A stretch of DNA of 64,000 bases from Verrucomicrobiales bacterium (GTDB lineage: Bacteria; Verrucomicrobiota; Verrucomicrobiia; Limisphaerales; J093), in the NCBI GenBank assembly GCA_024233215.1, contig JACKPW010000001.1, forward strand, positions 840,169-904,168, read 5' to 3'. Position numbers and translations under genes: made by a program. Below the pieces are notes generated by a model, which saw only the letters and a program-made list of their open reading frames with translations, did no database searches and had not been told where the DNA came from. How positions within the stretch are numbered: position 1 is the first letter of the stretch; every line of letters begins with the position of its first letter. Of this stretch, positions 46,542-55,680 are shown piece after piece.

Positions 46542-47513
46542 TTACATGAGTTTGAGTCGCGGCAAGTCCTGGGAGTCCACGAGACCGACGGGTTCCTGGT
46601 TCGCGTTGACCACGATCAGGTCGTCGATGGACCGTTCGTCGAAGATCCGGAGGGCCTCAACCGCCAGGGCGTCCCCACCGATGCAGACCGGGTTCGGCGT
46701 CATCACCTCCCCCAGCGAACGATCCAGCACCGCTTCGTCCGCGGCCATGTGCCGGCGCAGGTCGCCGTCGGTAAAGACCCCGACCAACCGCCCTTCCTCA
46801 TCCACCACACTCACGCTGCCCGCCTTGGCGCGCGTCATGATGAGCAGGGCCTCGCGCACGGAGAGGTCGCGGGCCGCCACGGGATTGCGAAGCTCCGTGC
46901 GCATGATGTCGCGCACCTTCAACAACAACGCCCGTCCGATGGCCCCGGAGGGATGACGCCGGGCGAAGTCCTCCTTCCTGAAACCGCGCGCCTCCAGCAG
47001 CGTCATCGCCAGGGCATCGCCCAGGACCAGCATCGCGGTCGTGCTGGCGGTCGGGGCGAGGTTGAAGGGACAGGCCTCCTTCGGCACCCGCACGCTCAGG
47101 GTCAGGTCGCAAAGCCGGGCCAGGGAGGAATCCGGATTACCCGTCAGCGCCACCAGTCGCACGGAATACCGCTTCAGCGCCGGAACGAGATTCAGCATCT
47201 CCTCGGACTCGCCGGAGTAACTGAGCAGCAGCACCAGGTCGCCATCGCTCACGATCCCCAGGTCGCCATGCAACGCGTCCACGCTGTCGAGCACGACACA
47301 GGTCGATCCCGTGCTGGTAAGGGTGGCGGCGATCTTGCGCCCGATGTGCCCCGACTTGCCGATCCCGGCAACGATCAACTTGCCCCGCGCGGCGAGCGTC
47401 TCCGACATCCACTCCACCGCGTGGACGAACCGCTCGTCGAGTTGGTCGCTCACCGCCCGGAGACCGGCGATTTCAACGTCGAAAACTTCACGGGCTCGAT
47501 CCAAATGATCCAT
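46542..47513 (-). CDS. kdsD: Arabinose 5-phosphate isomerase (KpsF/GutQ family)
   Basis: 323 residues. Converts ribulose 5-phosphate to arabinose 5-phosphate, the first step of KDO synthesis for lipopolysaccharide. SIS domain (GIGKSGHIGRKIAATLTSTG, SYSGESEEMLNLVP) followed by two CBS domains (MTRAKAGSVSVVDEEG and VFTDGDLRRH). The HPSGAIG motif, usually HPGGALG, is conservative. Consistent with the lipid A genes elsewhere in the window. Confidence 0.9.
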   Translation of the reverse strand: MDHLDRAREVFDVEIAGLRAVSDQLDERFVHAVEWMSETLAARGKLIVAGIGKSGHIGRKIAATLTSTGSTCVVLDSVDALHGDLGIVSDGDLVLLLSYSGESEEMLNLVPALKRYSVRLVALTGNPDSSLARLCDLTLSVRVPKEACPFNLAPTASTTAMLVLGDALAMTLLEARGFRKEDFARRHPSGAIGRALLLKVRDIMRTELRNPVAARDLSVREALLIMTRAKAGSVSVVDEEGRLVGVFTDGDLRRHMAADEAVLDRSLGEVMTPNPVCIGGDALAVEALRIFDERSIDDLIVVNANQEPVGLVDSQDLPRLKLM

Positions 47514-47563
47514 CGCCGGGATTCTGCGACCACCCGCCGGATGGCTTCAATCGCGAAGAACGA

Positions 47564-48232
47564 TCACCCGTTGTCGCCGTCCAGCAGGCGTCCCAAGCCG
47601 CCGAGCACCGAGCCTTCGCCGCGCTGTCGGCCCCCGGCCTTCGGCGCCGCCGCGAAGATGCGGTCGGCCATGCGGCTGAAGGGCAGCGACTGCAGCCAGA
47701 CCCGTCCGGGACCGCGCAGGGTGGCGAAGAACAACCCCTCGCCGCCGAACAGCGCCGACTTGATCTTGCCGACGTATTGGACGTCGAATTCCACCGAGGG
47801 TTGGAAGGCCACGATGCAACCCGTATCCACCCGGATGACCTCGCCCGGGGCGAGTTCGCGTTCATGAATGGTCCCGCCCGCATGGAGAAAGGTCCAGCCG
47901 TCGCCATCCAGACGCTGCATGATGAAGCCCTCGCCGCCGAAAAAGCCGGCGCCGATGCGACGGTTGAAGGCCACGCCTATGGAGACCCCTTTTGCGGCGC
48001 AAAGGAACGAGTCCTTCTGGGCCAGCAGTGTGCCACCGACTTCCGGGAGGTGGACGGGCACGATCTTGCCGGGATACGGGGCCCCGAAGGCGACCCGCCG
48101 TTTGCCGTGCCCCCGGTTCCAGAAGACGGTCATGAAGAGTGACTCGCCCGTGATGAGGCGCTTGCCGGCCCCCATCAACTTGCCGAGGAAGCCGGTTTGC
48201 TCCTGCGATCCGTCACCGAAGATAGTCTCCAA
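47564..48232 (-). pseudogene. AIM24/TIGR00266-family protein, 5' end missing
   Basis: Body is a clear AIM24 (TIGR00266) protein: ETIFGDGSQEQTGFLGKLMG, LITGESLFMTVFWN, PGKIVPVHL, FFGGEGFIMQRLDGDG, IHERELAPGEVIRVDTG and SALFGGEGLFFATL. The first ~45 residues of the family (the PGE.V.AE.GAM region) are missing: upstream the frame runs into the tandem repeats at 48265-48555. A TTG at 48232 could start a shortened protein of 222 residues. Function of the family is unknown (perhaps membrane-linked structural). Probably a broken gene. Confidence 0.75.
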
Positions 48233-48264
48233 CGAGCTGAACGAGCCGCCGGTCTCGCGCAAGC

Positions 48265-48400
48265 GTCGTGGACTGCGGTGAAAAGCGCCAGCCTTCACCG
48301 CTTTCTTCACCGCTTCCCCCCCCCTCCAACGCTCAGTTCCGGCTCCCTCGTCAAACCAAAGCGGCGATTCAGATCGCCGCACTCCACGACGCTCCGCAAG
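48265..48400. repeat. Tandem repeat unit 1
   Basis: 136-base unit starting GTCGTGGACTGCGGTGAAAA and ending CTCCGCAAG, repeated with few changes at 48421. It contains internal hairpins: GCGGTGAA with TTCACCGC, and GCGGCGAT with ATCGCCGC around TCAG. Confidence 0.92.
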
Positions 48401-48420
48401 AACCGCCCCATCTCGGCCAG

Positions 48421-48555
48421 GTCGTGGACTGCGGTGAAAAGCGAAAGCCTTCACCGCTTTCTTCACCGCTTCCCCCCCCTCCAACGCTCAGTTCCCGCTC
48501 CCTCGTCAGACCAAAGCGGCGATTCGGATCGCCGCACTCCACGACGCTCCGCAAG
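48421..48555. repeat. Tandem repeat unit 2
   Basis: Second copy, offset 156 bases from the first with a 20-base unique spacer between. Differences are few (for example GCGCCAG against GCGAAAG and a C count in a poly-C run). No spacers of CRISPR type. Confidence 0.92.
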
Positions 48556-48649
48556 GTCTTGGCCTGAGGGAGTCCTCCACCGTTGCCGGGTTTGACCCGC
48601 GACTCCTGACTCGCCTCCCATCGCGGTGGCCGCGTACAGTCCCTGGCGG

Positions 48650-50215
48650 ATGAAGGAAGCGAGCGGCAAAGTCTATCTGGTCGGAGCCGGCCCCGGGGAC
48701 CCCGGGCTGTTGACCCTGCGCGGGGCGGAGTTACTCCGCATCGCGGAAGTGGTGGTGTGCGATGCGCTGGCCAATCCCGCCCTGCTGGCCCACGTGCCGG
48801 CCGGTGCGGAGGTCGTTCGTCGTGACCAGGATCGCAAGCTCACGCCGGACCGAATCATCAAGCTCCTCATCGACCGCGCCCGCCGAGGCCGGATGGTCGT
48901 GCGGTTGAAGGGCGGCGATTCCTATGTCTTCGGCCGCGGGAGCGAAGAGGCCGGCGCGCTCAGCGAAGCGGGTATCCCGTTCGAGGTGGTCCCCGGTGTG
49001 ACCTCCGCCGTGGCGGTGCCGGCAGCGGCGGGCATCCCCCTCACCCAGCGGGGCGTGGCTTCGAGTTTCACGGTCGTGACCGGGCACGAAGATCCGACCA
49101 AGTCGATGACGGAGGTCGATCTGGCCCAACTCGCCGAGGCCTCGGGTACCCGGGTGATCCTCATGGGGGCGGCCCGAATCCGGACCATCGTCGAGGGGTT
49201 GCGTGCGCATGGGCTGTCGCCCAAAACCCCCGTGGCGATGATCCGCGAGGGCACCACACCGCGGCAGCAGACCGTGGTGGGCACGCTCGGGACCATCGCC
49301 GATCTGGCGGAGGAGGCCGGGATGAAGCCACCCGTGGTCACCGTGATCGGGGAGGTGGTCCGGCTGCGGGACCGGCTCAACTGGTTCGAATCGCGCCCGC
49401 TGTCCGGTCAACGCGTGGTGGTGACGCGCGCCCGGGCCCAGGCGGCGGGCTTGATCGAGCGTTTCAGCGCCTTGGGCGCCGACGTCCTGCCGGTCCCAAG
49501 TATCCGCACCGCCCCACCATCGGACGCCCACCCGTTGGTGGAGGCGATCACCGGACTGCACGGCTATGACTGGCTGGTTTTCACCAGCGTCAACGGAGTG
49601 AACGCGTTTCTCGACTGCTTCTCGAAGGCCTTCGAGGATCTGCGGGACATTGGCGGGGTGCGGTTGGCGGCCGTGGGACCGGCCACGGCCGACCGTTTGC
49701 GCGAATCGAAGTTCGCCGTCGATGTGATGCCGTCGAAATTCGAGGCGAAGGCCATTGCGCAGGCCATCGGGGAACAGCAGAGTCTGGAGAACCTGAGAAT
49801 CCTCCTCCTGCGCGCCGAGGTGGCCACGAGCGATCTGCCTGCGATGCTCGAGGAAAAAGGGGCCATTGTGGACGACATCGCGTGTTACCGGACGGTGGCC
49901 GAGACGGAGATCGACCCCGTGGTCGAGGGGCGGCTGCGGGTGGAGGGTGCGGAATGGCTGACCTTTGCCAGCGGGTCGAGTGTGGAACATTTTCATGCGC
50001 GCTTTGACCTCCCGGAATTGTGCCGTCGATTTCCCCGACTGGGCTGCGTCTCAATCGGTCCGGAGAGTTCCAAGGCGCTTGCGGAGCTGGGATTGCGACC
50101 GGTGGCGGAGGCGGATCCCCACACCACGGAAGGGCTCGTCGCCGCGGTGCTGAGGGCCCGATCCCGGCCCCGGCCCCGCGCTCCCCGCAAGCGGAGCGCG
50201 AAACGGCAACTTTGA
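48650..50215 (+). CDS. cobA-hemD: Fused uroporphyrinogen-III C-methyltransferase / uroporphyrinogen-III synthase
   Basis: 521 residues from the ATG at 48650. Residues ~1-245 are CobA/SUMT: VYLVGAGPGDPGLLTLRG, RLKGGDSYVFGRGSEE and GIPFEVVPGVTSA (SAM site). Residues ~255-515 are HemD: GQRVVVTRARAQA, DWLVFTSVNGVNAF, and AEWLTFASGSSVEHF. Bifunctional fusion, known from other bacteria, that closes the macrocycle and starts the sirohaem/cobalamin branch by methylating at C2 and C7. Ends in a basic RPRPRAPRKRSAKR tail. Confidence 0.93.
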   Translation: MKEASGKVYLVGAGPGDPGLLTLRGAELLRIAEVVVCDALANPALLAHVPAGAEVVRRDQDRKLTPDRIIKLLIDRARRGRMVVRLKGGDSYVFGRGSEEAGALSEAGIPFEVVPGVTSAVAVPAAAGIPLTQRGVASSFTVVTGHEDPTKSMTEVDLAQLAEASGTRVILMGAARIRTIVEGLRAHGLSPKTPVAMIREGTTPRQQTVVGTLGTIADLAEEAGMKPPVVTVIGEVVRLRDRLNWFESRPLSGQRVVVTRARAQAAGLIERFSALGADVLPVPSIRTAPPSDAHPLVEAITGLHGYDWLVFTSVNGVNAFLDCFSKAFEDLRDIGGVRLAAVGPATADRLRESKFAVDVMPSKFEAKAIAQAIGEQQSLENLRILLLRAEVATSDLPAMLEEKGAIVDDIACYRTVAETEIDPVVEGRLRVEGAEWLTFASGSSVEHFHARFDLPELCRRFPRLGCVSIGPESSKALAELGLRPVAEADPHTTEGLVAAVLRARSRPRPRAPRKRSAKRQL

Positions 50216-50257
50216 ACTTGTCAGCCGGGTTGTGGCTGCTACCGTCCCCGTCCCTTT

Positions 50258-50512
50258 ATGAAGGACGGCATCCATCCGAAGTATCAGGAAGCTGAGGTGC
50301 GTTGCGCTTGCGGGAACACGTTTCACACCCGCTCGACGCGATCGACCATCATTCTCGGCATCTGCAACCAGTGTCACCCGTTTTACACGGGCCAGCAGAA
50401 GTTCGTGGACACCGCCGGGCGCGTGGACAAGTTCCAGCAGCGCATGGCGAAGACCGCCGCGGCCCAGGCCGCGCAGGCGGAACAGGCGAACAAGCGCAAG
50501 AAGCGTCGTTAG
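50258..50512 (+). CDS. rpmE: Ribosomal protein L31 (zinc type)
   Basis: 84 residues. MKDGIHPKYQEAEVRCACGN has the C+ form with the first two Zn cysteines; the second pair is in ICNQCHPFYTGQQKF. Then AGRVDKFQQR as in all L31 proteins and a Lys/Arg tail. Followed by prfA, a common arrangement. Confidence 0.93.
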   Translation: MKDGIHPKYQEAEVRCACGNTFHTRSTRSTIILGICNQCHPFYTGQQKFVDTAGRVDKFQQRMAKTAAAQAAQAEQANKRKKRR

Positions 50513-50527
50513 CGTCCTTTCAGCGTT

Positions 50528-50568
50528 CGCCCGCCCGGTCGCCCTGCGCCCGGCGGGCGTTCTGTTTT
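50528..50568 (+). terminator. Hairpin with T tail between rpmE and prfA
   Basis: CGCCCGCC (50528-50535) pairs with GGCGGGCG (50552-50559), and TTCTGTTTT follows; it ends 6 bases before the prfA ATG. Might attenuate rather than fully stop transcription into prfA. Confidence 0.6.
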
Positions 50569-50573
50569 CCGCC

Positions 50574-51653
50574 ATGGACCTCACCCCGTTTGTCGAGAAG
50601 TTGCGGCGTCGGTTTGCCGAGGTCGAGCAGCAGCTCAGTGACCCGGCGGTGTTCGCGAACCAGGCCCGCGCGGCGGAACTCTCCCGCGAGTATTCCCGGC
50701 TGAAGGGCTTCGTGGCCTGCGGCACCGCCTACGAAAAGGCCCGCAAGGATCTGGCGGAAAACCAGGCACTGCTCCGCTCGGAAACCGATCCCGAACTGCT
50801 CGCAATGGCGCGGGAGGAGGTGGTACGACTCGAGACCGAACTGCCGGCGCTGGAGTTCAAGGTACAGGAGGGTCTCCTCCCGCCCGATCCCGCCGATGGC
50901 CGCAACACCATCATTGAGATTCGGGCCGGGGCCGGCGGGGCGGAATCGGCGCTGTTTGCCGCGGACCTCTACCGCATGTTCACCCGCTACGCGGAGACGC
51001 GTGGCTGGAAGGTGGAGGCCATGGACACCAACGTCTCCGACCTCGGCGGGTTCAAGGAAGTCACCTTCAGCATCTCCGGGGAGGACGTGTTCAAACGCCT
51101 GAAGTTCGAGAGCGGCGTGCACCGCGTCCAACGCGTGCCCGCCACCGAGGCCCAGGGACGCATCCACACCAGCACCGCCACCGTCGCCGTGCTGCCCGAA
51201 GCCGAGGAGGTGGACGTCGAAATCCGGCCGGACGAACTCGAGATCAGTGTCTGCCGGGCCTCGGGTCCGGGCGGTCAGGGGGTCAACACCACCGACTCCG
51301 CGGTGCAGATCCTGCACAAGCCAACCGGCCTCATCGTGCGATGCGCGGACGAGCGGTCGCAACTCAAGAACAAGGCCAAGGCGATGCGCGTGCTGCGATC
51401 GCGTCTGCTCGACCAACGACTCGCCGAGGAGGCGGCCGCGTATGCCGCGAAACGCAAGGCCCAGGTCGGTACGGGCGAGCGCAACGAGAAGATCCGCACC
51501 TACAACTTCCCCCAGAACCGCGTCACCGATCACCGCATCGAACTCAGCCTCCACAATCTCCCGGAGGTGCTCGAGGGCGACCTGGACGACCTCATCGAAC
51601 CGTTGCTCGAAAACGATGTTCGCGAGCGTTTGAGCGAACTGGCGAAGGGATGA
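50574..51653 (+). CDS. prfA: Peptide chain release factor 1
   Basis: 359 residues. Recognises UAA/UAG and triggers release. GGQ motif in RASGPGGQGVNTTDSAVQ, and the RF1-type VPATEAQGRIHTST contains the PxT anticodon motif (PAT), which separates it from RF2 (SPF). Long helical N-terminal domain, normal length. Its TGA overlaps the next gene's ATG. Confidence 0.95.
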   Translation: MDLTPFVEKLRRRFAEVEQQLSDPAVFANQARAAELSREYSRLKGFVACGTAYEKARKDLAENQALLRSETDPELLAMAREEVVRLETELPALEFKVQEGLLPPDPADGRNTIIEIRAGAGGAESALFAADLYRMFTRYAETRGWKVEAMDTNVSDLGGFKEVTFSISGEDVFKRLKFESGVHRVQRVPATEAQGRIHTSTATVAVLPEAEEVDVEIRPDELEISVCRASGPGGQGVNTTDSAVQILHKPTGLIVRCADERSQLKNKAKAMRVLRSRLLDQRLAEEAAAYAAKRKAQVGTGERNEKIRTYNFPQNRVTDHRIELSLHNLPEVLEGDLDDLIEPLLENDVRERLSELAKG

Positions 51654-52288
51654 CGCGGCGGACCATGGATCATCCCGAGGTTCAGCATCCCAATCCGGCG
51701 CCGACCGACATGGACGGCATCCGGGGGTTGATCTTCGATTTCGATGGCACGCTCGCCGACACCATGCCCCTGCACTGGCAGGCCTGGCAGACTGTGCTGA
51801 GCCGGCATGGACTGTCGCTAAGTGAGGCGGAGTTCTACGCCCTGGGCGGCGTCCCGGCCCGGGACATTCTGCGGGGACTGGCGGACCGGCAGGGGGTTCA
51901 GTTGGACCCAATCGCAGCCGCGGGGGAGAAAGTGGCGGCGTATCTCCCGTTGATCCCGCAGGTGAAACCGATCGCGCCGATCCTCGAGATCGCCCGCCGG
52001 TATCGGGGCCGGCTCCCGATGGCGATTGCCACGGGGGGAACCCGGTGGGTCATCGGGCAGGTCCTGGAACATCTGGGAATCGGTGATTGGTTTGACGCAC
52101 TGGTGGCCAGCGACGACGTGGTGCGGCAGAAGCCGGCCCCCGACATCTTCCTGGAGGCGGCCCGCCGGCTGGGAGTGCCCCCGGAGCATTGCCGCGCTTT
52201 CGAGGACACCGAGCTTGGGTTGACCGCCATTCGCGCGGCGGGGATGGCGGCGGTGGATGTGCGGGAGATGCTGAGCGCTGCCCGTTGA
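51650..52288 (+). CDS. HAD-IA hydrolase
   Basis: 212 residues, starting within the prfA stop codon. Motif I FDFDGTLADTMP, motif II AIATGG, motif III KPAPDIFLEA and motif IV FEDTELGLTAIRAAG. Sits in the place where prmC (RF methylase) often follows prfA. Related to beta-phosphoglucomutase/YqaB-like fructose-1-phosphate phosphatase. Confidence 0.85.
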   Translation: MTRRTMDHPEVQHPNPAPTDMDGIRGLIFDFDGTLADTMPLHWQAWQTVLSRHGLSLSEAEFYALGGVPARDILRGLADRQGVQLDPIAAAGEKVAAYLPLIPQVKPIAPILEIARRYRGRLPMAIATGGTRWVIGQVLEHLGIGDWFDALVASDDVVRQKPAPDIFLEAARRLGVPPEHCRAFEDTELGLTAIRAAGMAAVDVREMLSAAR

Positions 52289-52353
52289 TCTCACTGGCTG
52301 CCGTTCCGTAACCGCAGCGCGCCAGAGGTTTGCGACTCTTCCTGCTGGCTTGG

Positions 52354-52812
52354 ATGGGCCGTCTCTTTGAGCGCCACTTCGTCGACGCCATTCCCGCCAC
52401 TTCGGCCCGGCGCGAAATCCACTTCGGGTTTGTGCTTCTGGGGCATCGGTTCATCCAATGCACCTTTGTCATCGACCAGATCGAATCCGTCGAGTGGCAC
52501 ACAGGCCAGGCGTCAGACATGGCTGGGCACGACATGAATGACTGGCACGTAGCACTCTGGTTCGATCACAACGATCCGATCAAGGGGGAAGGCAGGCGCA
52601 AGTGGAACCTCCGAAAGCCAGAACAAGAGGTCTACGTTGTCGGGCCTTCAGCTCCAAGGGAACGTACGGAAGCCTTGGGACGGAGGTTCGTTCGGTTTCT
52701 GCGGGCCGCCGGTGCTTGTTTGGTCGAGAGCGGGAATGAGACCAGCTCCGTGAGGTCGCGACCGAAGATCGGGCGGGCAGAGAACGCGCCTCGCCCGGCC
52801 CACAGGGTATAG
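52354..52812 (+). CDS. Hypothetical protein
   Basis: 152 residues from an ATG at 52354; the first in-frame start is a TTG at 52330. Body looks coding: alternating strands and charged loops (EIHFGFVLLGHRFIQCTFVI, then SVEWHTGQASDMAGHDMND and WHVALWFDHNDP). No domain or transmembrane segment recognised; a Trp/His/Asp-rich centre is notable. The last ~35 residues (RPKIGRAENAPRP) look less real, so the end is uncertain. Convergent with the AI-2E gene. Confidence 0.5.
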   Translation: MGRLFERHFVDAIPATSARREIHFGFVLLGHRFIQCTFVIDQIESVEWHTGQASDMAGHDMNDWHVALWFDHNDPIKGEGRRKWNLRKPEQEVYVVGPSAPRERTEALGRRFVRFLRAAGACLVESGNETSSVRSRPKIGRAENAPRPAHRV

Positions 52813-52819
52813 TCCGGTC

Positions 52820-54211
52820 CTATCCCCCACCCTCGGGCACTGCGGTCCGCTCCTGCCCCAGCTTCGGGTCCCGCGTCTTCCAAACGTAACGGAACATGAT
52901 CACGCGCAGGGCGGCGGTAAACGGAATCGCCAGGATGCCGCCGAGGATGCCCCCCAGCAGCGTCGTTCCCACCATCACGGACACGATGATCGTCAGCGGG
53001 TGCAGGCCCACCCGGTCCCCCAGAATCTTCGGTTGGATCACATACCCTTCGAGCATCTGCACGATGGCATAGACCACCAGCGCCAGCAGCGGATGCAGCC
53101 AGTCGCCGTACTGCACGACGGCGATTACGAGCGCGCCGCCACAGGTGATGATTGCCCCGACGAACGGAATGATTGTCAGGAACGTCGCCACCACCCCGAT
53201 GAGCACCGCGTAGGGCAGCCCGATGATCGCAAAGCCGATCGTGTACAGGATGCCGTCGCAGATGGCCACCAGCACCTGCCCGCGGAAGAAGGCGATGAGA
53301 TAGTCGTTGATCGACTTGAGCACGAACACCAGTTCCGTCTTGAACTCCGAGCGGCCCACGGGCAGGTAATCCGTCCACTTCGATTCGATCCCGCGCTTCT
53401 CCAGCAGGAAATAGAACGTGTAGATGGGAATCAGCGCCAACCCCGCCAGCACGCCGAACCAGGAAGCCACCCGGGTGAGCTGGCCGAAAAACCAGGACCC
53501 CAGCTTGCCCAGGGTTTTCGCCAGTATCCCGGTCGCGGATTGCAGGGTGTCCATGTCCATCACCTCGCGCAGCCACTTCGCCAGGACATCGGTGCCCCCG
53601 GCCGCTGAATCCGGGCTGTCGCCTGGTGAGGCCGGGAGATCCACGGCCGGCTCCGCCGCCACCGTGGCTGTCGCGTTGGTGTCGGCGGATTCCGCGTCCG
53701 GGGAGGTGTTGGTGACTCCGACCTCGTTGGTGGAAACCACCCCGACCGGCACATCGTTCGTACCGCCGAGGCTGAGGCCGAGCGAGCGTAGCACGGACGA
53801 GGGGGGATGTTTGATCCAGCCTTCGACGCGGGAGGTGACGTTGGTGGCATAGGCCGGGATCTGCCGCACCAATTGCCGCGTCTCGATCACCACCTGCGGC
53901 ACAATGCTGCCGAAGATCCCGAGCACGAACACCACCGCCATGGCAAACACGATGACAATTGCCCGCACCCGGGGGGTGCCGCGACGCTGGAGCGCATCGA
54001 CAACCGGGTCGAGCAGGTAGGCAATCACCCCGGCGATGGCCAGCGGCCAGAGCACCGGCGCCAGTACGTTGAGCACTCGTCCGAGTCCCCAGACCAGCGT
54101 CACCAGCAACGCGACGATCAGGGCAATCGCCAGACCGGTCACGGCCGTCCAGATGAGCCGGGCCTGCTTCGGGGTGGGCGGGGGAAAGTCCATTGGCAAC
54201 ACGGGTTTCAA
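52820..54211 (-). CDS. AI-2E family transporter (PerM/TqsA type)
   Basis: 463 residues. AI-2E (UPF0118) membrane protein: N-terminal helices (TGLAIALIVALLVTLVWGL), Pro/Gly motif LWPLAIAGVIAYLLDPVV, a large extracytoplasmic loop that is longer than usual (Ser/Asp/Thr-rich, ~135-190), and the conserved C-terminal block FVGAIITCGGALVI and VYAIVQMLEGYVIQPKILGD. Exports or channels a small molecule, autoinducer-2 or Na+/H+ in studied members. Its start overlaps the proC stop by four bases, so the pair is co-transcribed. Confidence 0.87.
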   Translation of the reverse strand: MKPVLPMDFPPPTPKQARLIWTAVTGLAIALIVALLVTLVWGLGRVLNVLAPVLWPLAIAGVIAYLLDPVVDALQRRGTPRVRAIVIVFAMAVVFVLGIFGSIVPQVVIETRQLVRQIPAYATNVTSRVEGWIKHPPSSVLRSLGLSLGGTNDVPVGVVSTNEVGVTNTSPDAESADTNATATVAAEPAVDLPASPGDSPDSAAGGTDVLAKWLREVMDMDTLQSATGILAKTLGKLGSWFFGQLTRVASWFGVLAGLALIPIYTFYFLLEKRGIESKWTDYLPVGRSEFKTELVFVLKSINDYLIAFFRGQVLVAICDGILYTIGFAIIGLPYAVLIGVVATFLTIIPFVGAIITCGGALVIAVVQYGDWLHPLLALVVYAIVQMLEGYVIQPKILGDRVGLHPLTIIVSVMVGTTLLGGILGGILAIPFTAALRVIMFRYVWKTRDPKLGQERTAVPEGGG

Positions 54212-55023
54212 CGGCGGCCCAGGCGGCGGCTCTTGCGGGCGGCGGCCCGGACGGCACTGATCAGGGCATTGCGCAGCCCGGCCTTCTCCAGTTCGTGAAG
54301 CCCCTCGATGGTGGTCCCCCCCGGACTCGTGACCATGTCCTTCAACTCCCCCGGATGCCGCCCGGTTTCGAGCACCATGCGCGCGGCTCCCATCAGGGTC
54401 TGGGCCGCCAGACGGGTCGCGACGTCCCTGGGCAGACCGGCTGCCACCCCGCCATCGCTCAACGCCTCGATCATGAGATACCCATAAGCCGGTCCGCTCC
54501 CGCTCAGGCCGGTGACGGCATCCAGCAGCGCTTCCTTGACCTCCACCGCCACCCCAACCGCGGAGAACAACCGCCCCGTCAGGGCCCCGTCCTCACGCTG
54601 CGCACACCCCCCAACGGCATAAGCCGCCGCGCAGGCACCCACCAGGGCCGGCGTATTCGGCATCACCCGGACCACCCGGCACCCGGCCGGGGCCACCGCC
54701 TCGAGTTGCTGCAGCTTGACCCCAGCGGCAATCGAGATCAGCAAATGATCGGCGGTCAGCACGTCGCGCAGCCGTTCCACCGCCGCCACGATCTGGTCGG
54801 GCTTCACGGCCAGCACGATCACCGTGGCACGGTTGACCAGTTCCTCGGGCGTGTTGAGCACGGTGCCGTTGGTGACCGCCCCGAATCGCTCCCCGGCCTC
54901 GGACTGGATGTCATACGCGACCAGGGTCTCCGACGTCACCAGTCCGGCGCGCAGGAATCCCTCCGCCAGGGCGGTGGCCATCTTCCCCGCACCCAGAAAT
55001 CCAATGGTAAGGGCCGCTGACAT
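54208..55023 (-). CDS. proC: Pyrroline-5-carboxylate reductase
   Basis: 271 residues. Last step of proline synthesis, reducing pyrroline-5-carboxylate with NAD(P)H. GFLGAGKMATALAEG (Rossmann), VLAVKPDQ, VRVMPNTPALVGA, and the conserved AVTGLSGSGPAYGYLMIEAL and DMVTSPGGTTIEGL motifs. Upstream partner of the AI-2E gene. Confidence 0.94.
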   Translation of the reverse strand: MSAALTIGFLGAGKMATALAEGFLRAGLVTSETLVAYDIQSEAGERFGAVTNGTVLNTPEELVNRATVIVLAVKPDQIVAAVERLRDVLTADHLLISIAAGVKLQQLEAVAPAGCRVVRVMPNTPALVGACAAAYAVGGCAQREDGALTGRLFSAVGVAVEVKEALLDAVTGLSGSGPAYGYLMIEALSDGGVAAGLPRDVATRLAAQTLMGAARMVLETGRHPGELKDMVTSPGGTTIEGLHELEKAGLRNALISAVRAAARKSRRLGRR

Positions 55024-55110
55024 GCCGGGAACCTAGCAACGAGCCGTCTCCGGGCAAACCAAATCGGACAAACCCATTGACCCTGGCAGAACGCGCCCCA
55101 GAGTACGCCC

Positions 55111-55680
55111 ATGTTCGCGGGACCCGGACCCTGCAAAGCCTTCCCGTGCTTGTCGGCCCTGCTGTTGCTGACGGCAACCTCCACGGGTTGCGTGAGCGTT
55201 CCCGATGCGCCCCGGGAACCGGATGTCCAGGCCCTCCGCCTGGCCCTGATCTCGCTGGGGCCGGCGGTCTCCGGAACGGAAGCCGACCGGGTGGCCCGGT
55301 GCGCCTACCAGCATTCGCGGGAGTTGGCCCGGGAATACCGGGTGGTGCGACCACCGTTCCTGCACAACAGCCTGATCAACTTGGGATTGAAGGAGCGGGG
55401 CCTGTGCTACCAGTGGGCTGAAGACCTGTTGAACCGGCTCCGTAAACTGGCAACCGAATCACTGGAACTGCGCTGGGGGAAGGCACGGGCCGGCACCTGG
55501 CGCGAGCATAACTCGGTCGTGGTCACGGCGGTGGGAGCGCCGTTCGAGACAGGCATCGTGCTCGACCCGTGGCGGCGCTCCGGTCGCCTCGTCTGGCAAC
55601 CTGTCCGTACGGACAAATACCCCTGGCAGGAAGTCGACCCACCCTGGCCGCCTCCGGCCATCGAAAGCGCGCGCGAGTGA
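55111..55680 (+). CDS. Secreted lipoprotein with a possible Cys-His-Asp triad
   Basis: 189 residues. Signal with a weak lipobox ending STGC at about residue 27 (LSALLLLTATSTGC). The soluble part has conserved-looking blocks LINLGLKERGLCYQWAEDL, WREHNSVVVTAVG and FETGIVLDPWRRSG. The order Cys (GLCYQW), His (REHNS), Asp (VLDPW) fits a papain/transglutaminase-like fold and would be unusual by chance. Activity is inferred, not shown. Divergent from proC. Confidence 0.72.
   Translation: MFAGPGPCKAFPCLSALLLLTATSTGCVSVPDAPREPDVQALRLALISLGPAVSGTEADRVARCAYQHSRELAREYRVVRPPFLHNSLINLGLKERGLCYQWAEDLLNRLRKLATESLELRWGKARAGTWREHNSVVVTAVGAPFETGIVLDPWRRSGRLVWQPVRTDKYPWQEVDPPWPPPAIESARE

Noticed and set aside
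48265..48555. CRISPR array
   Set aside because: Two long repeats and a single 20-base spacer with no short repeat-spacer pattern and no cas genes.
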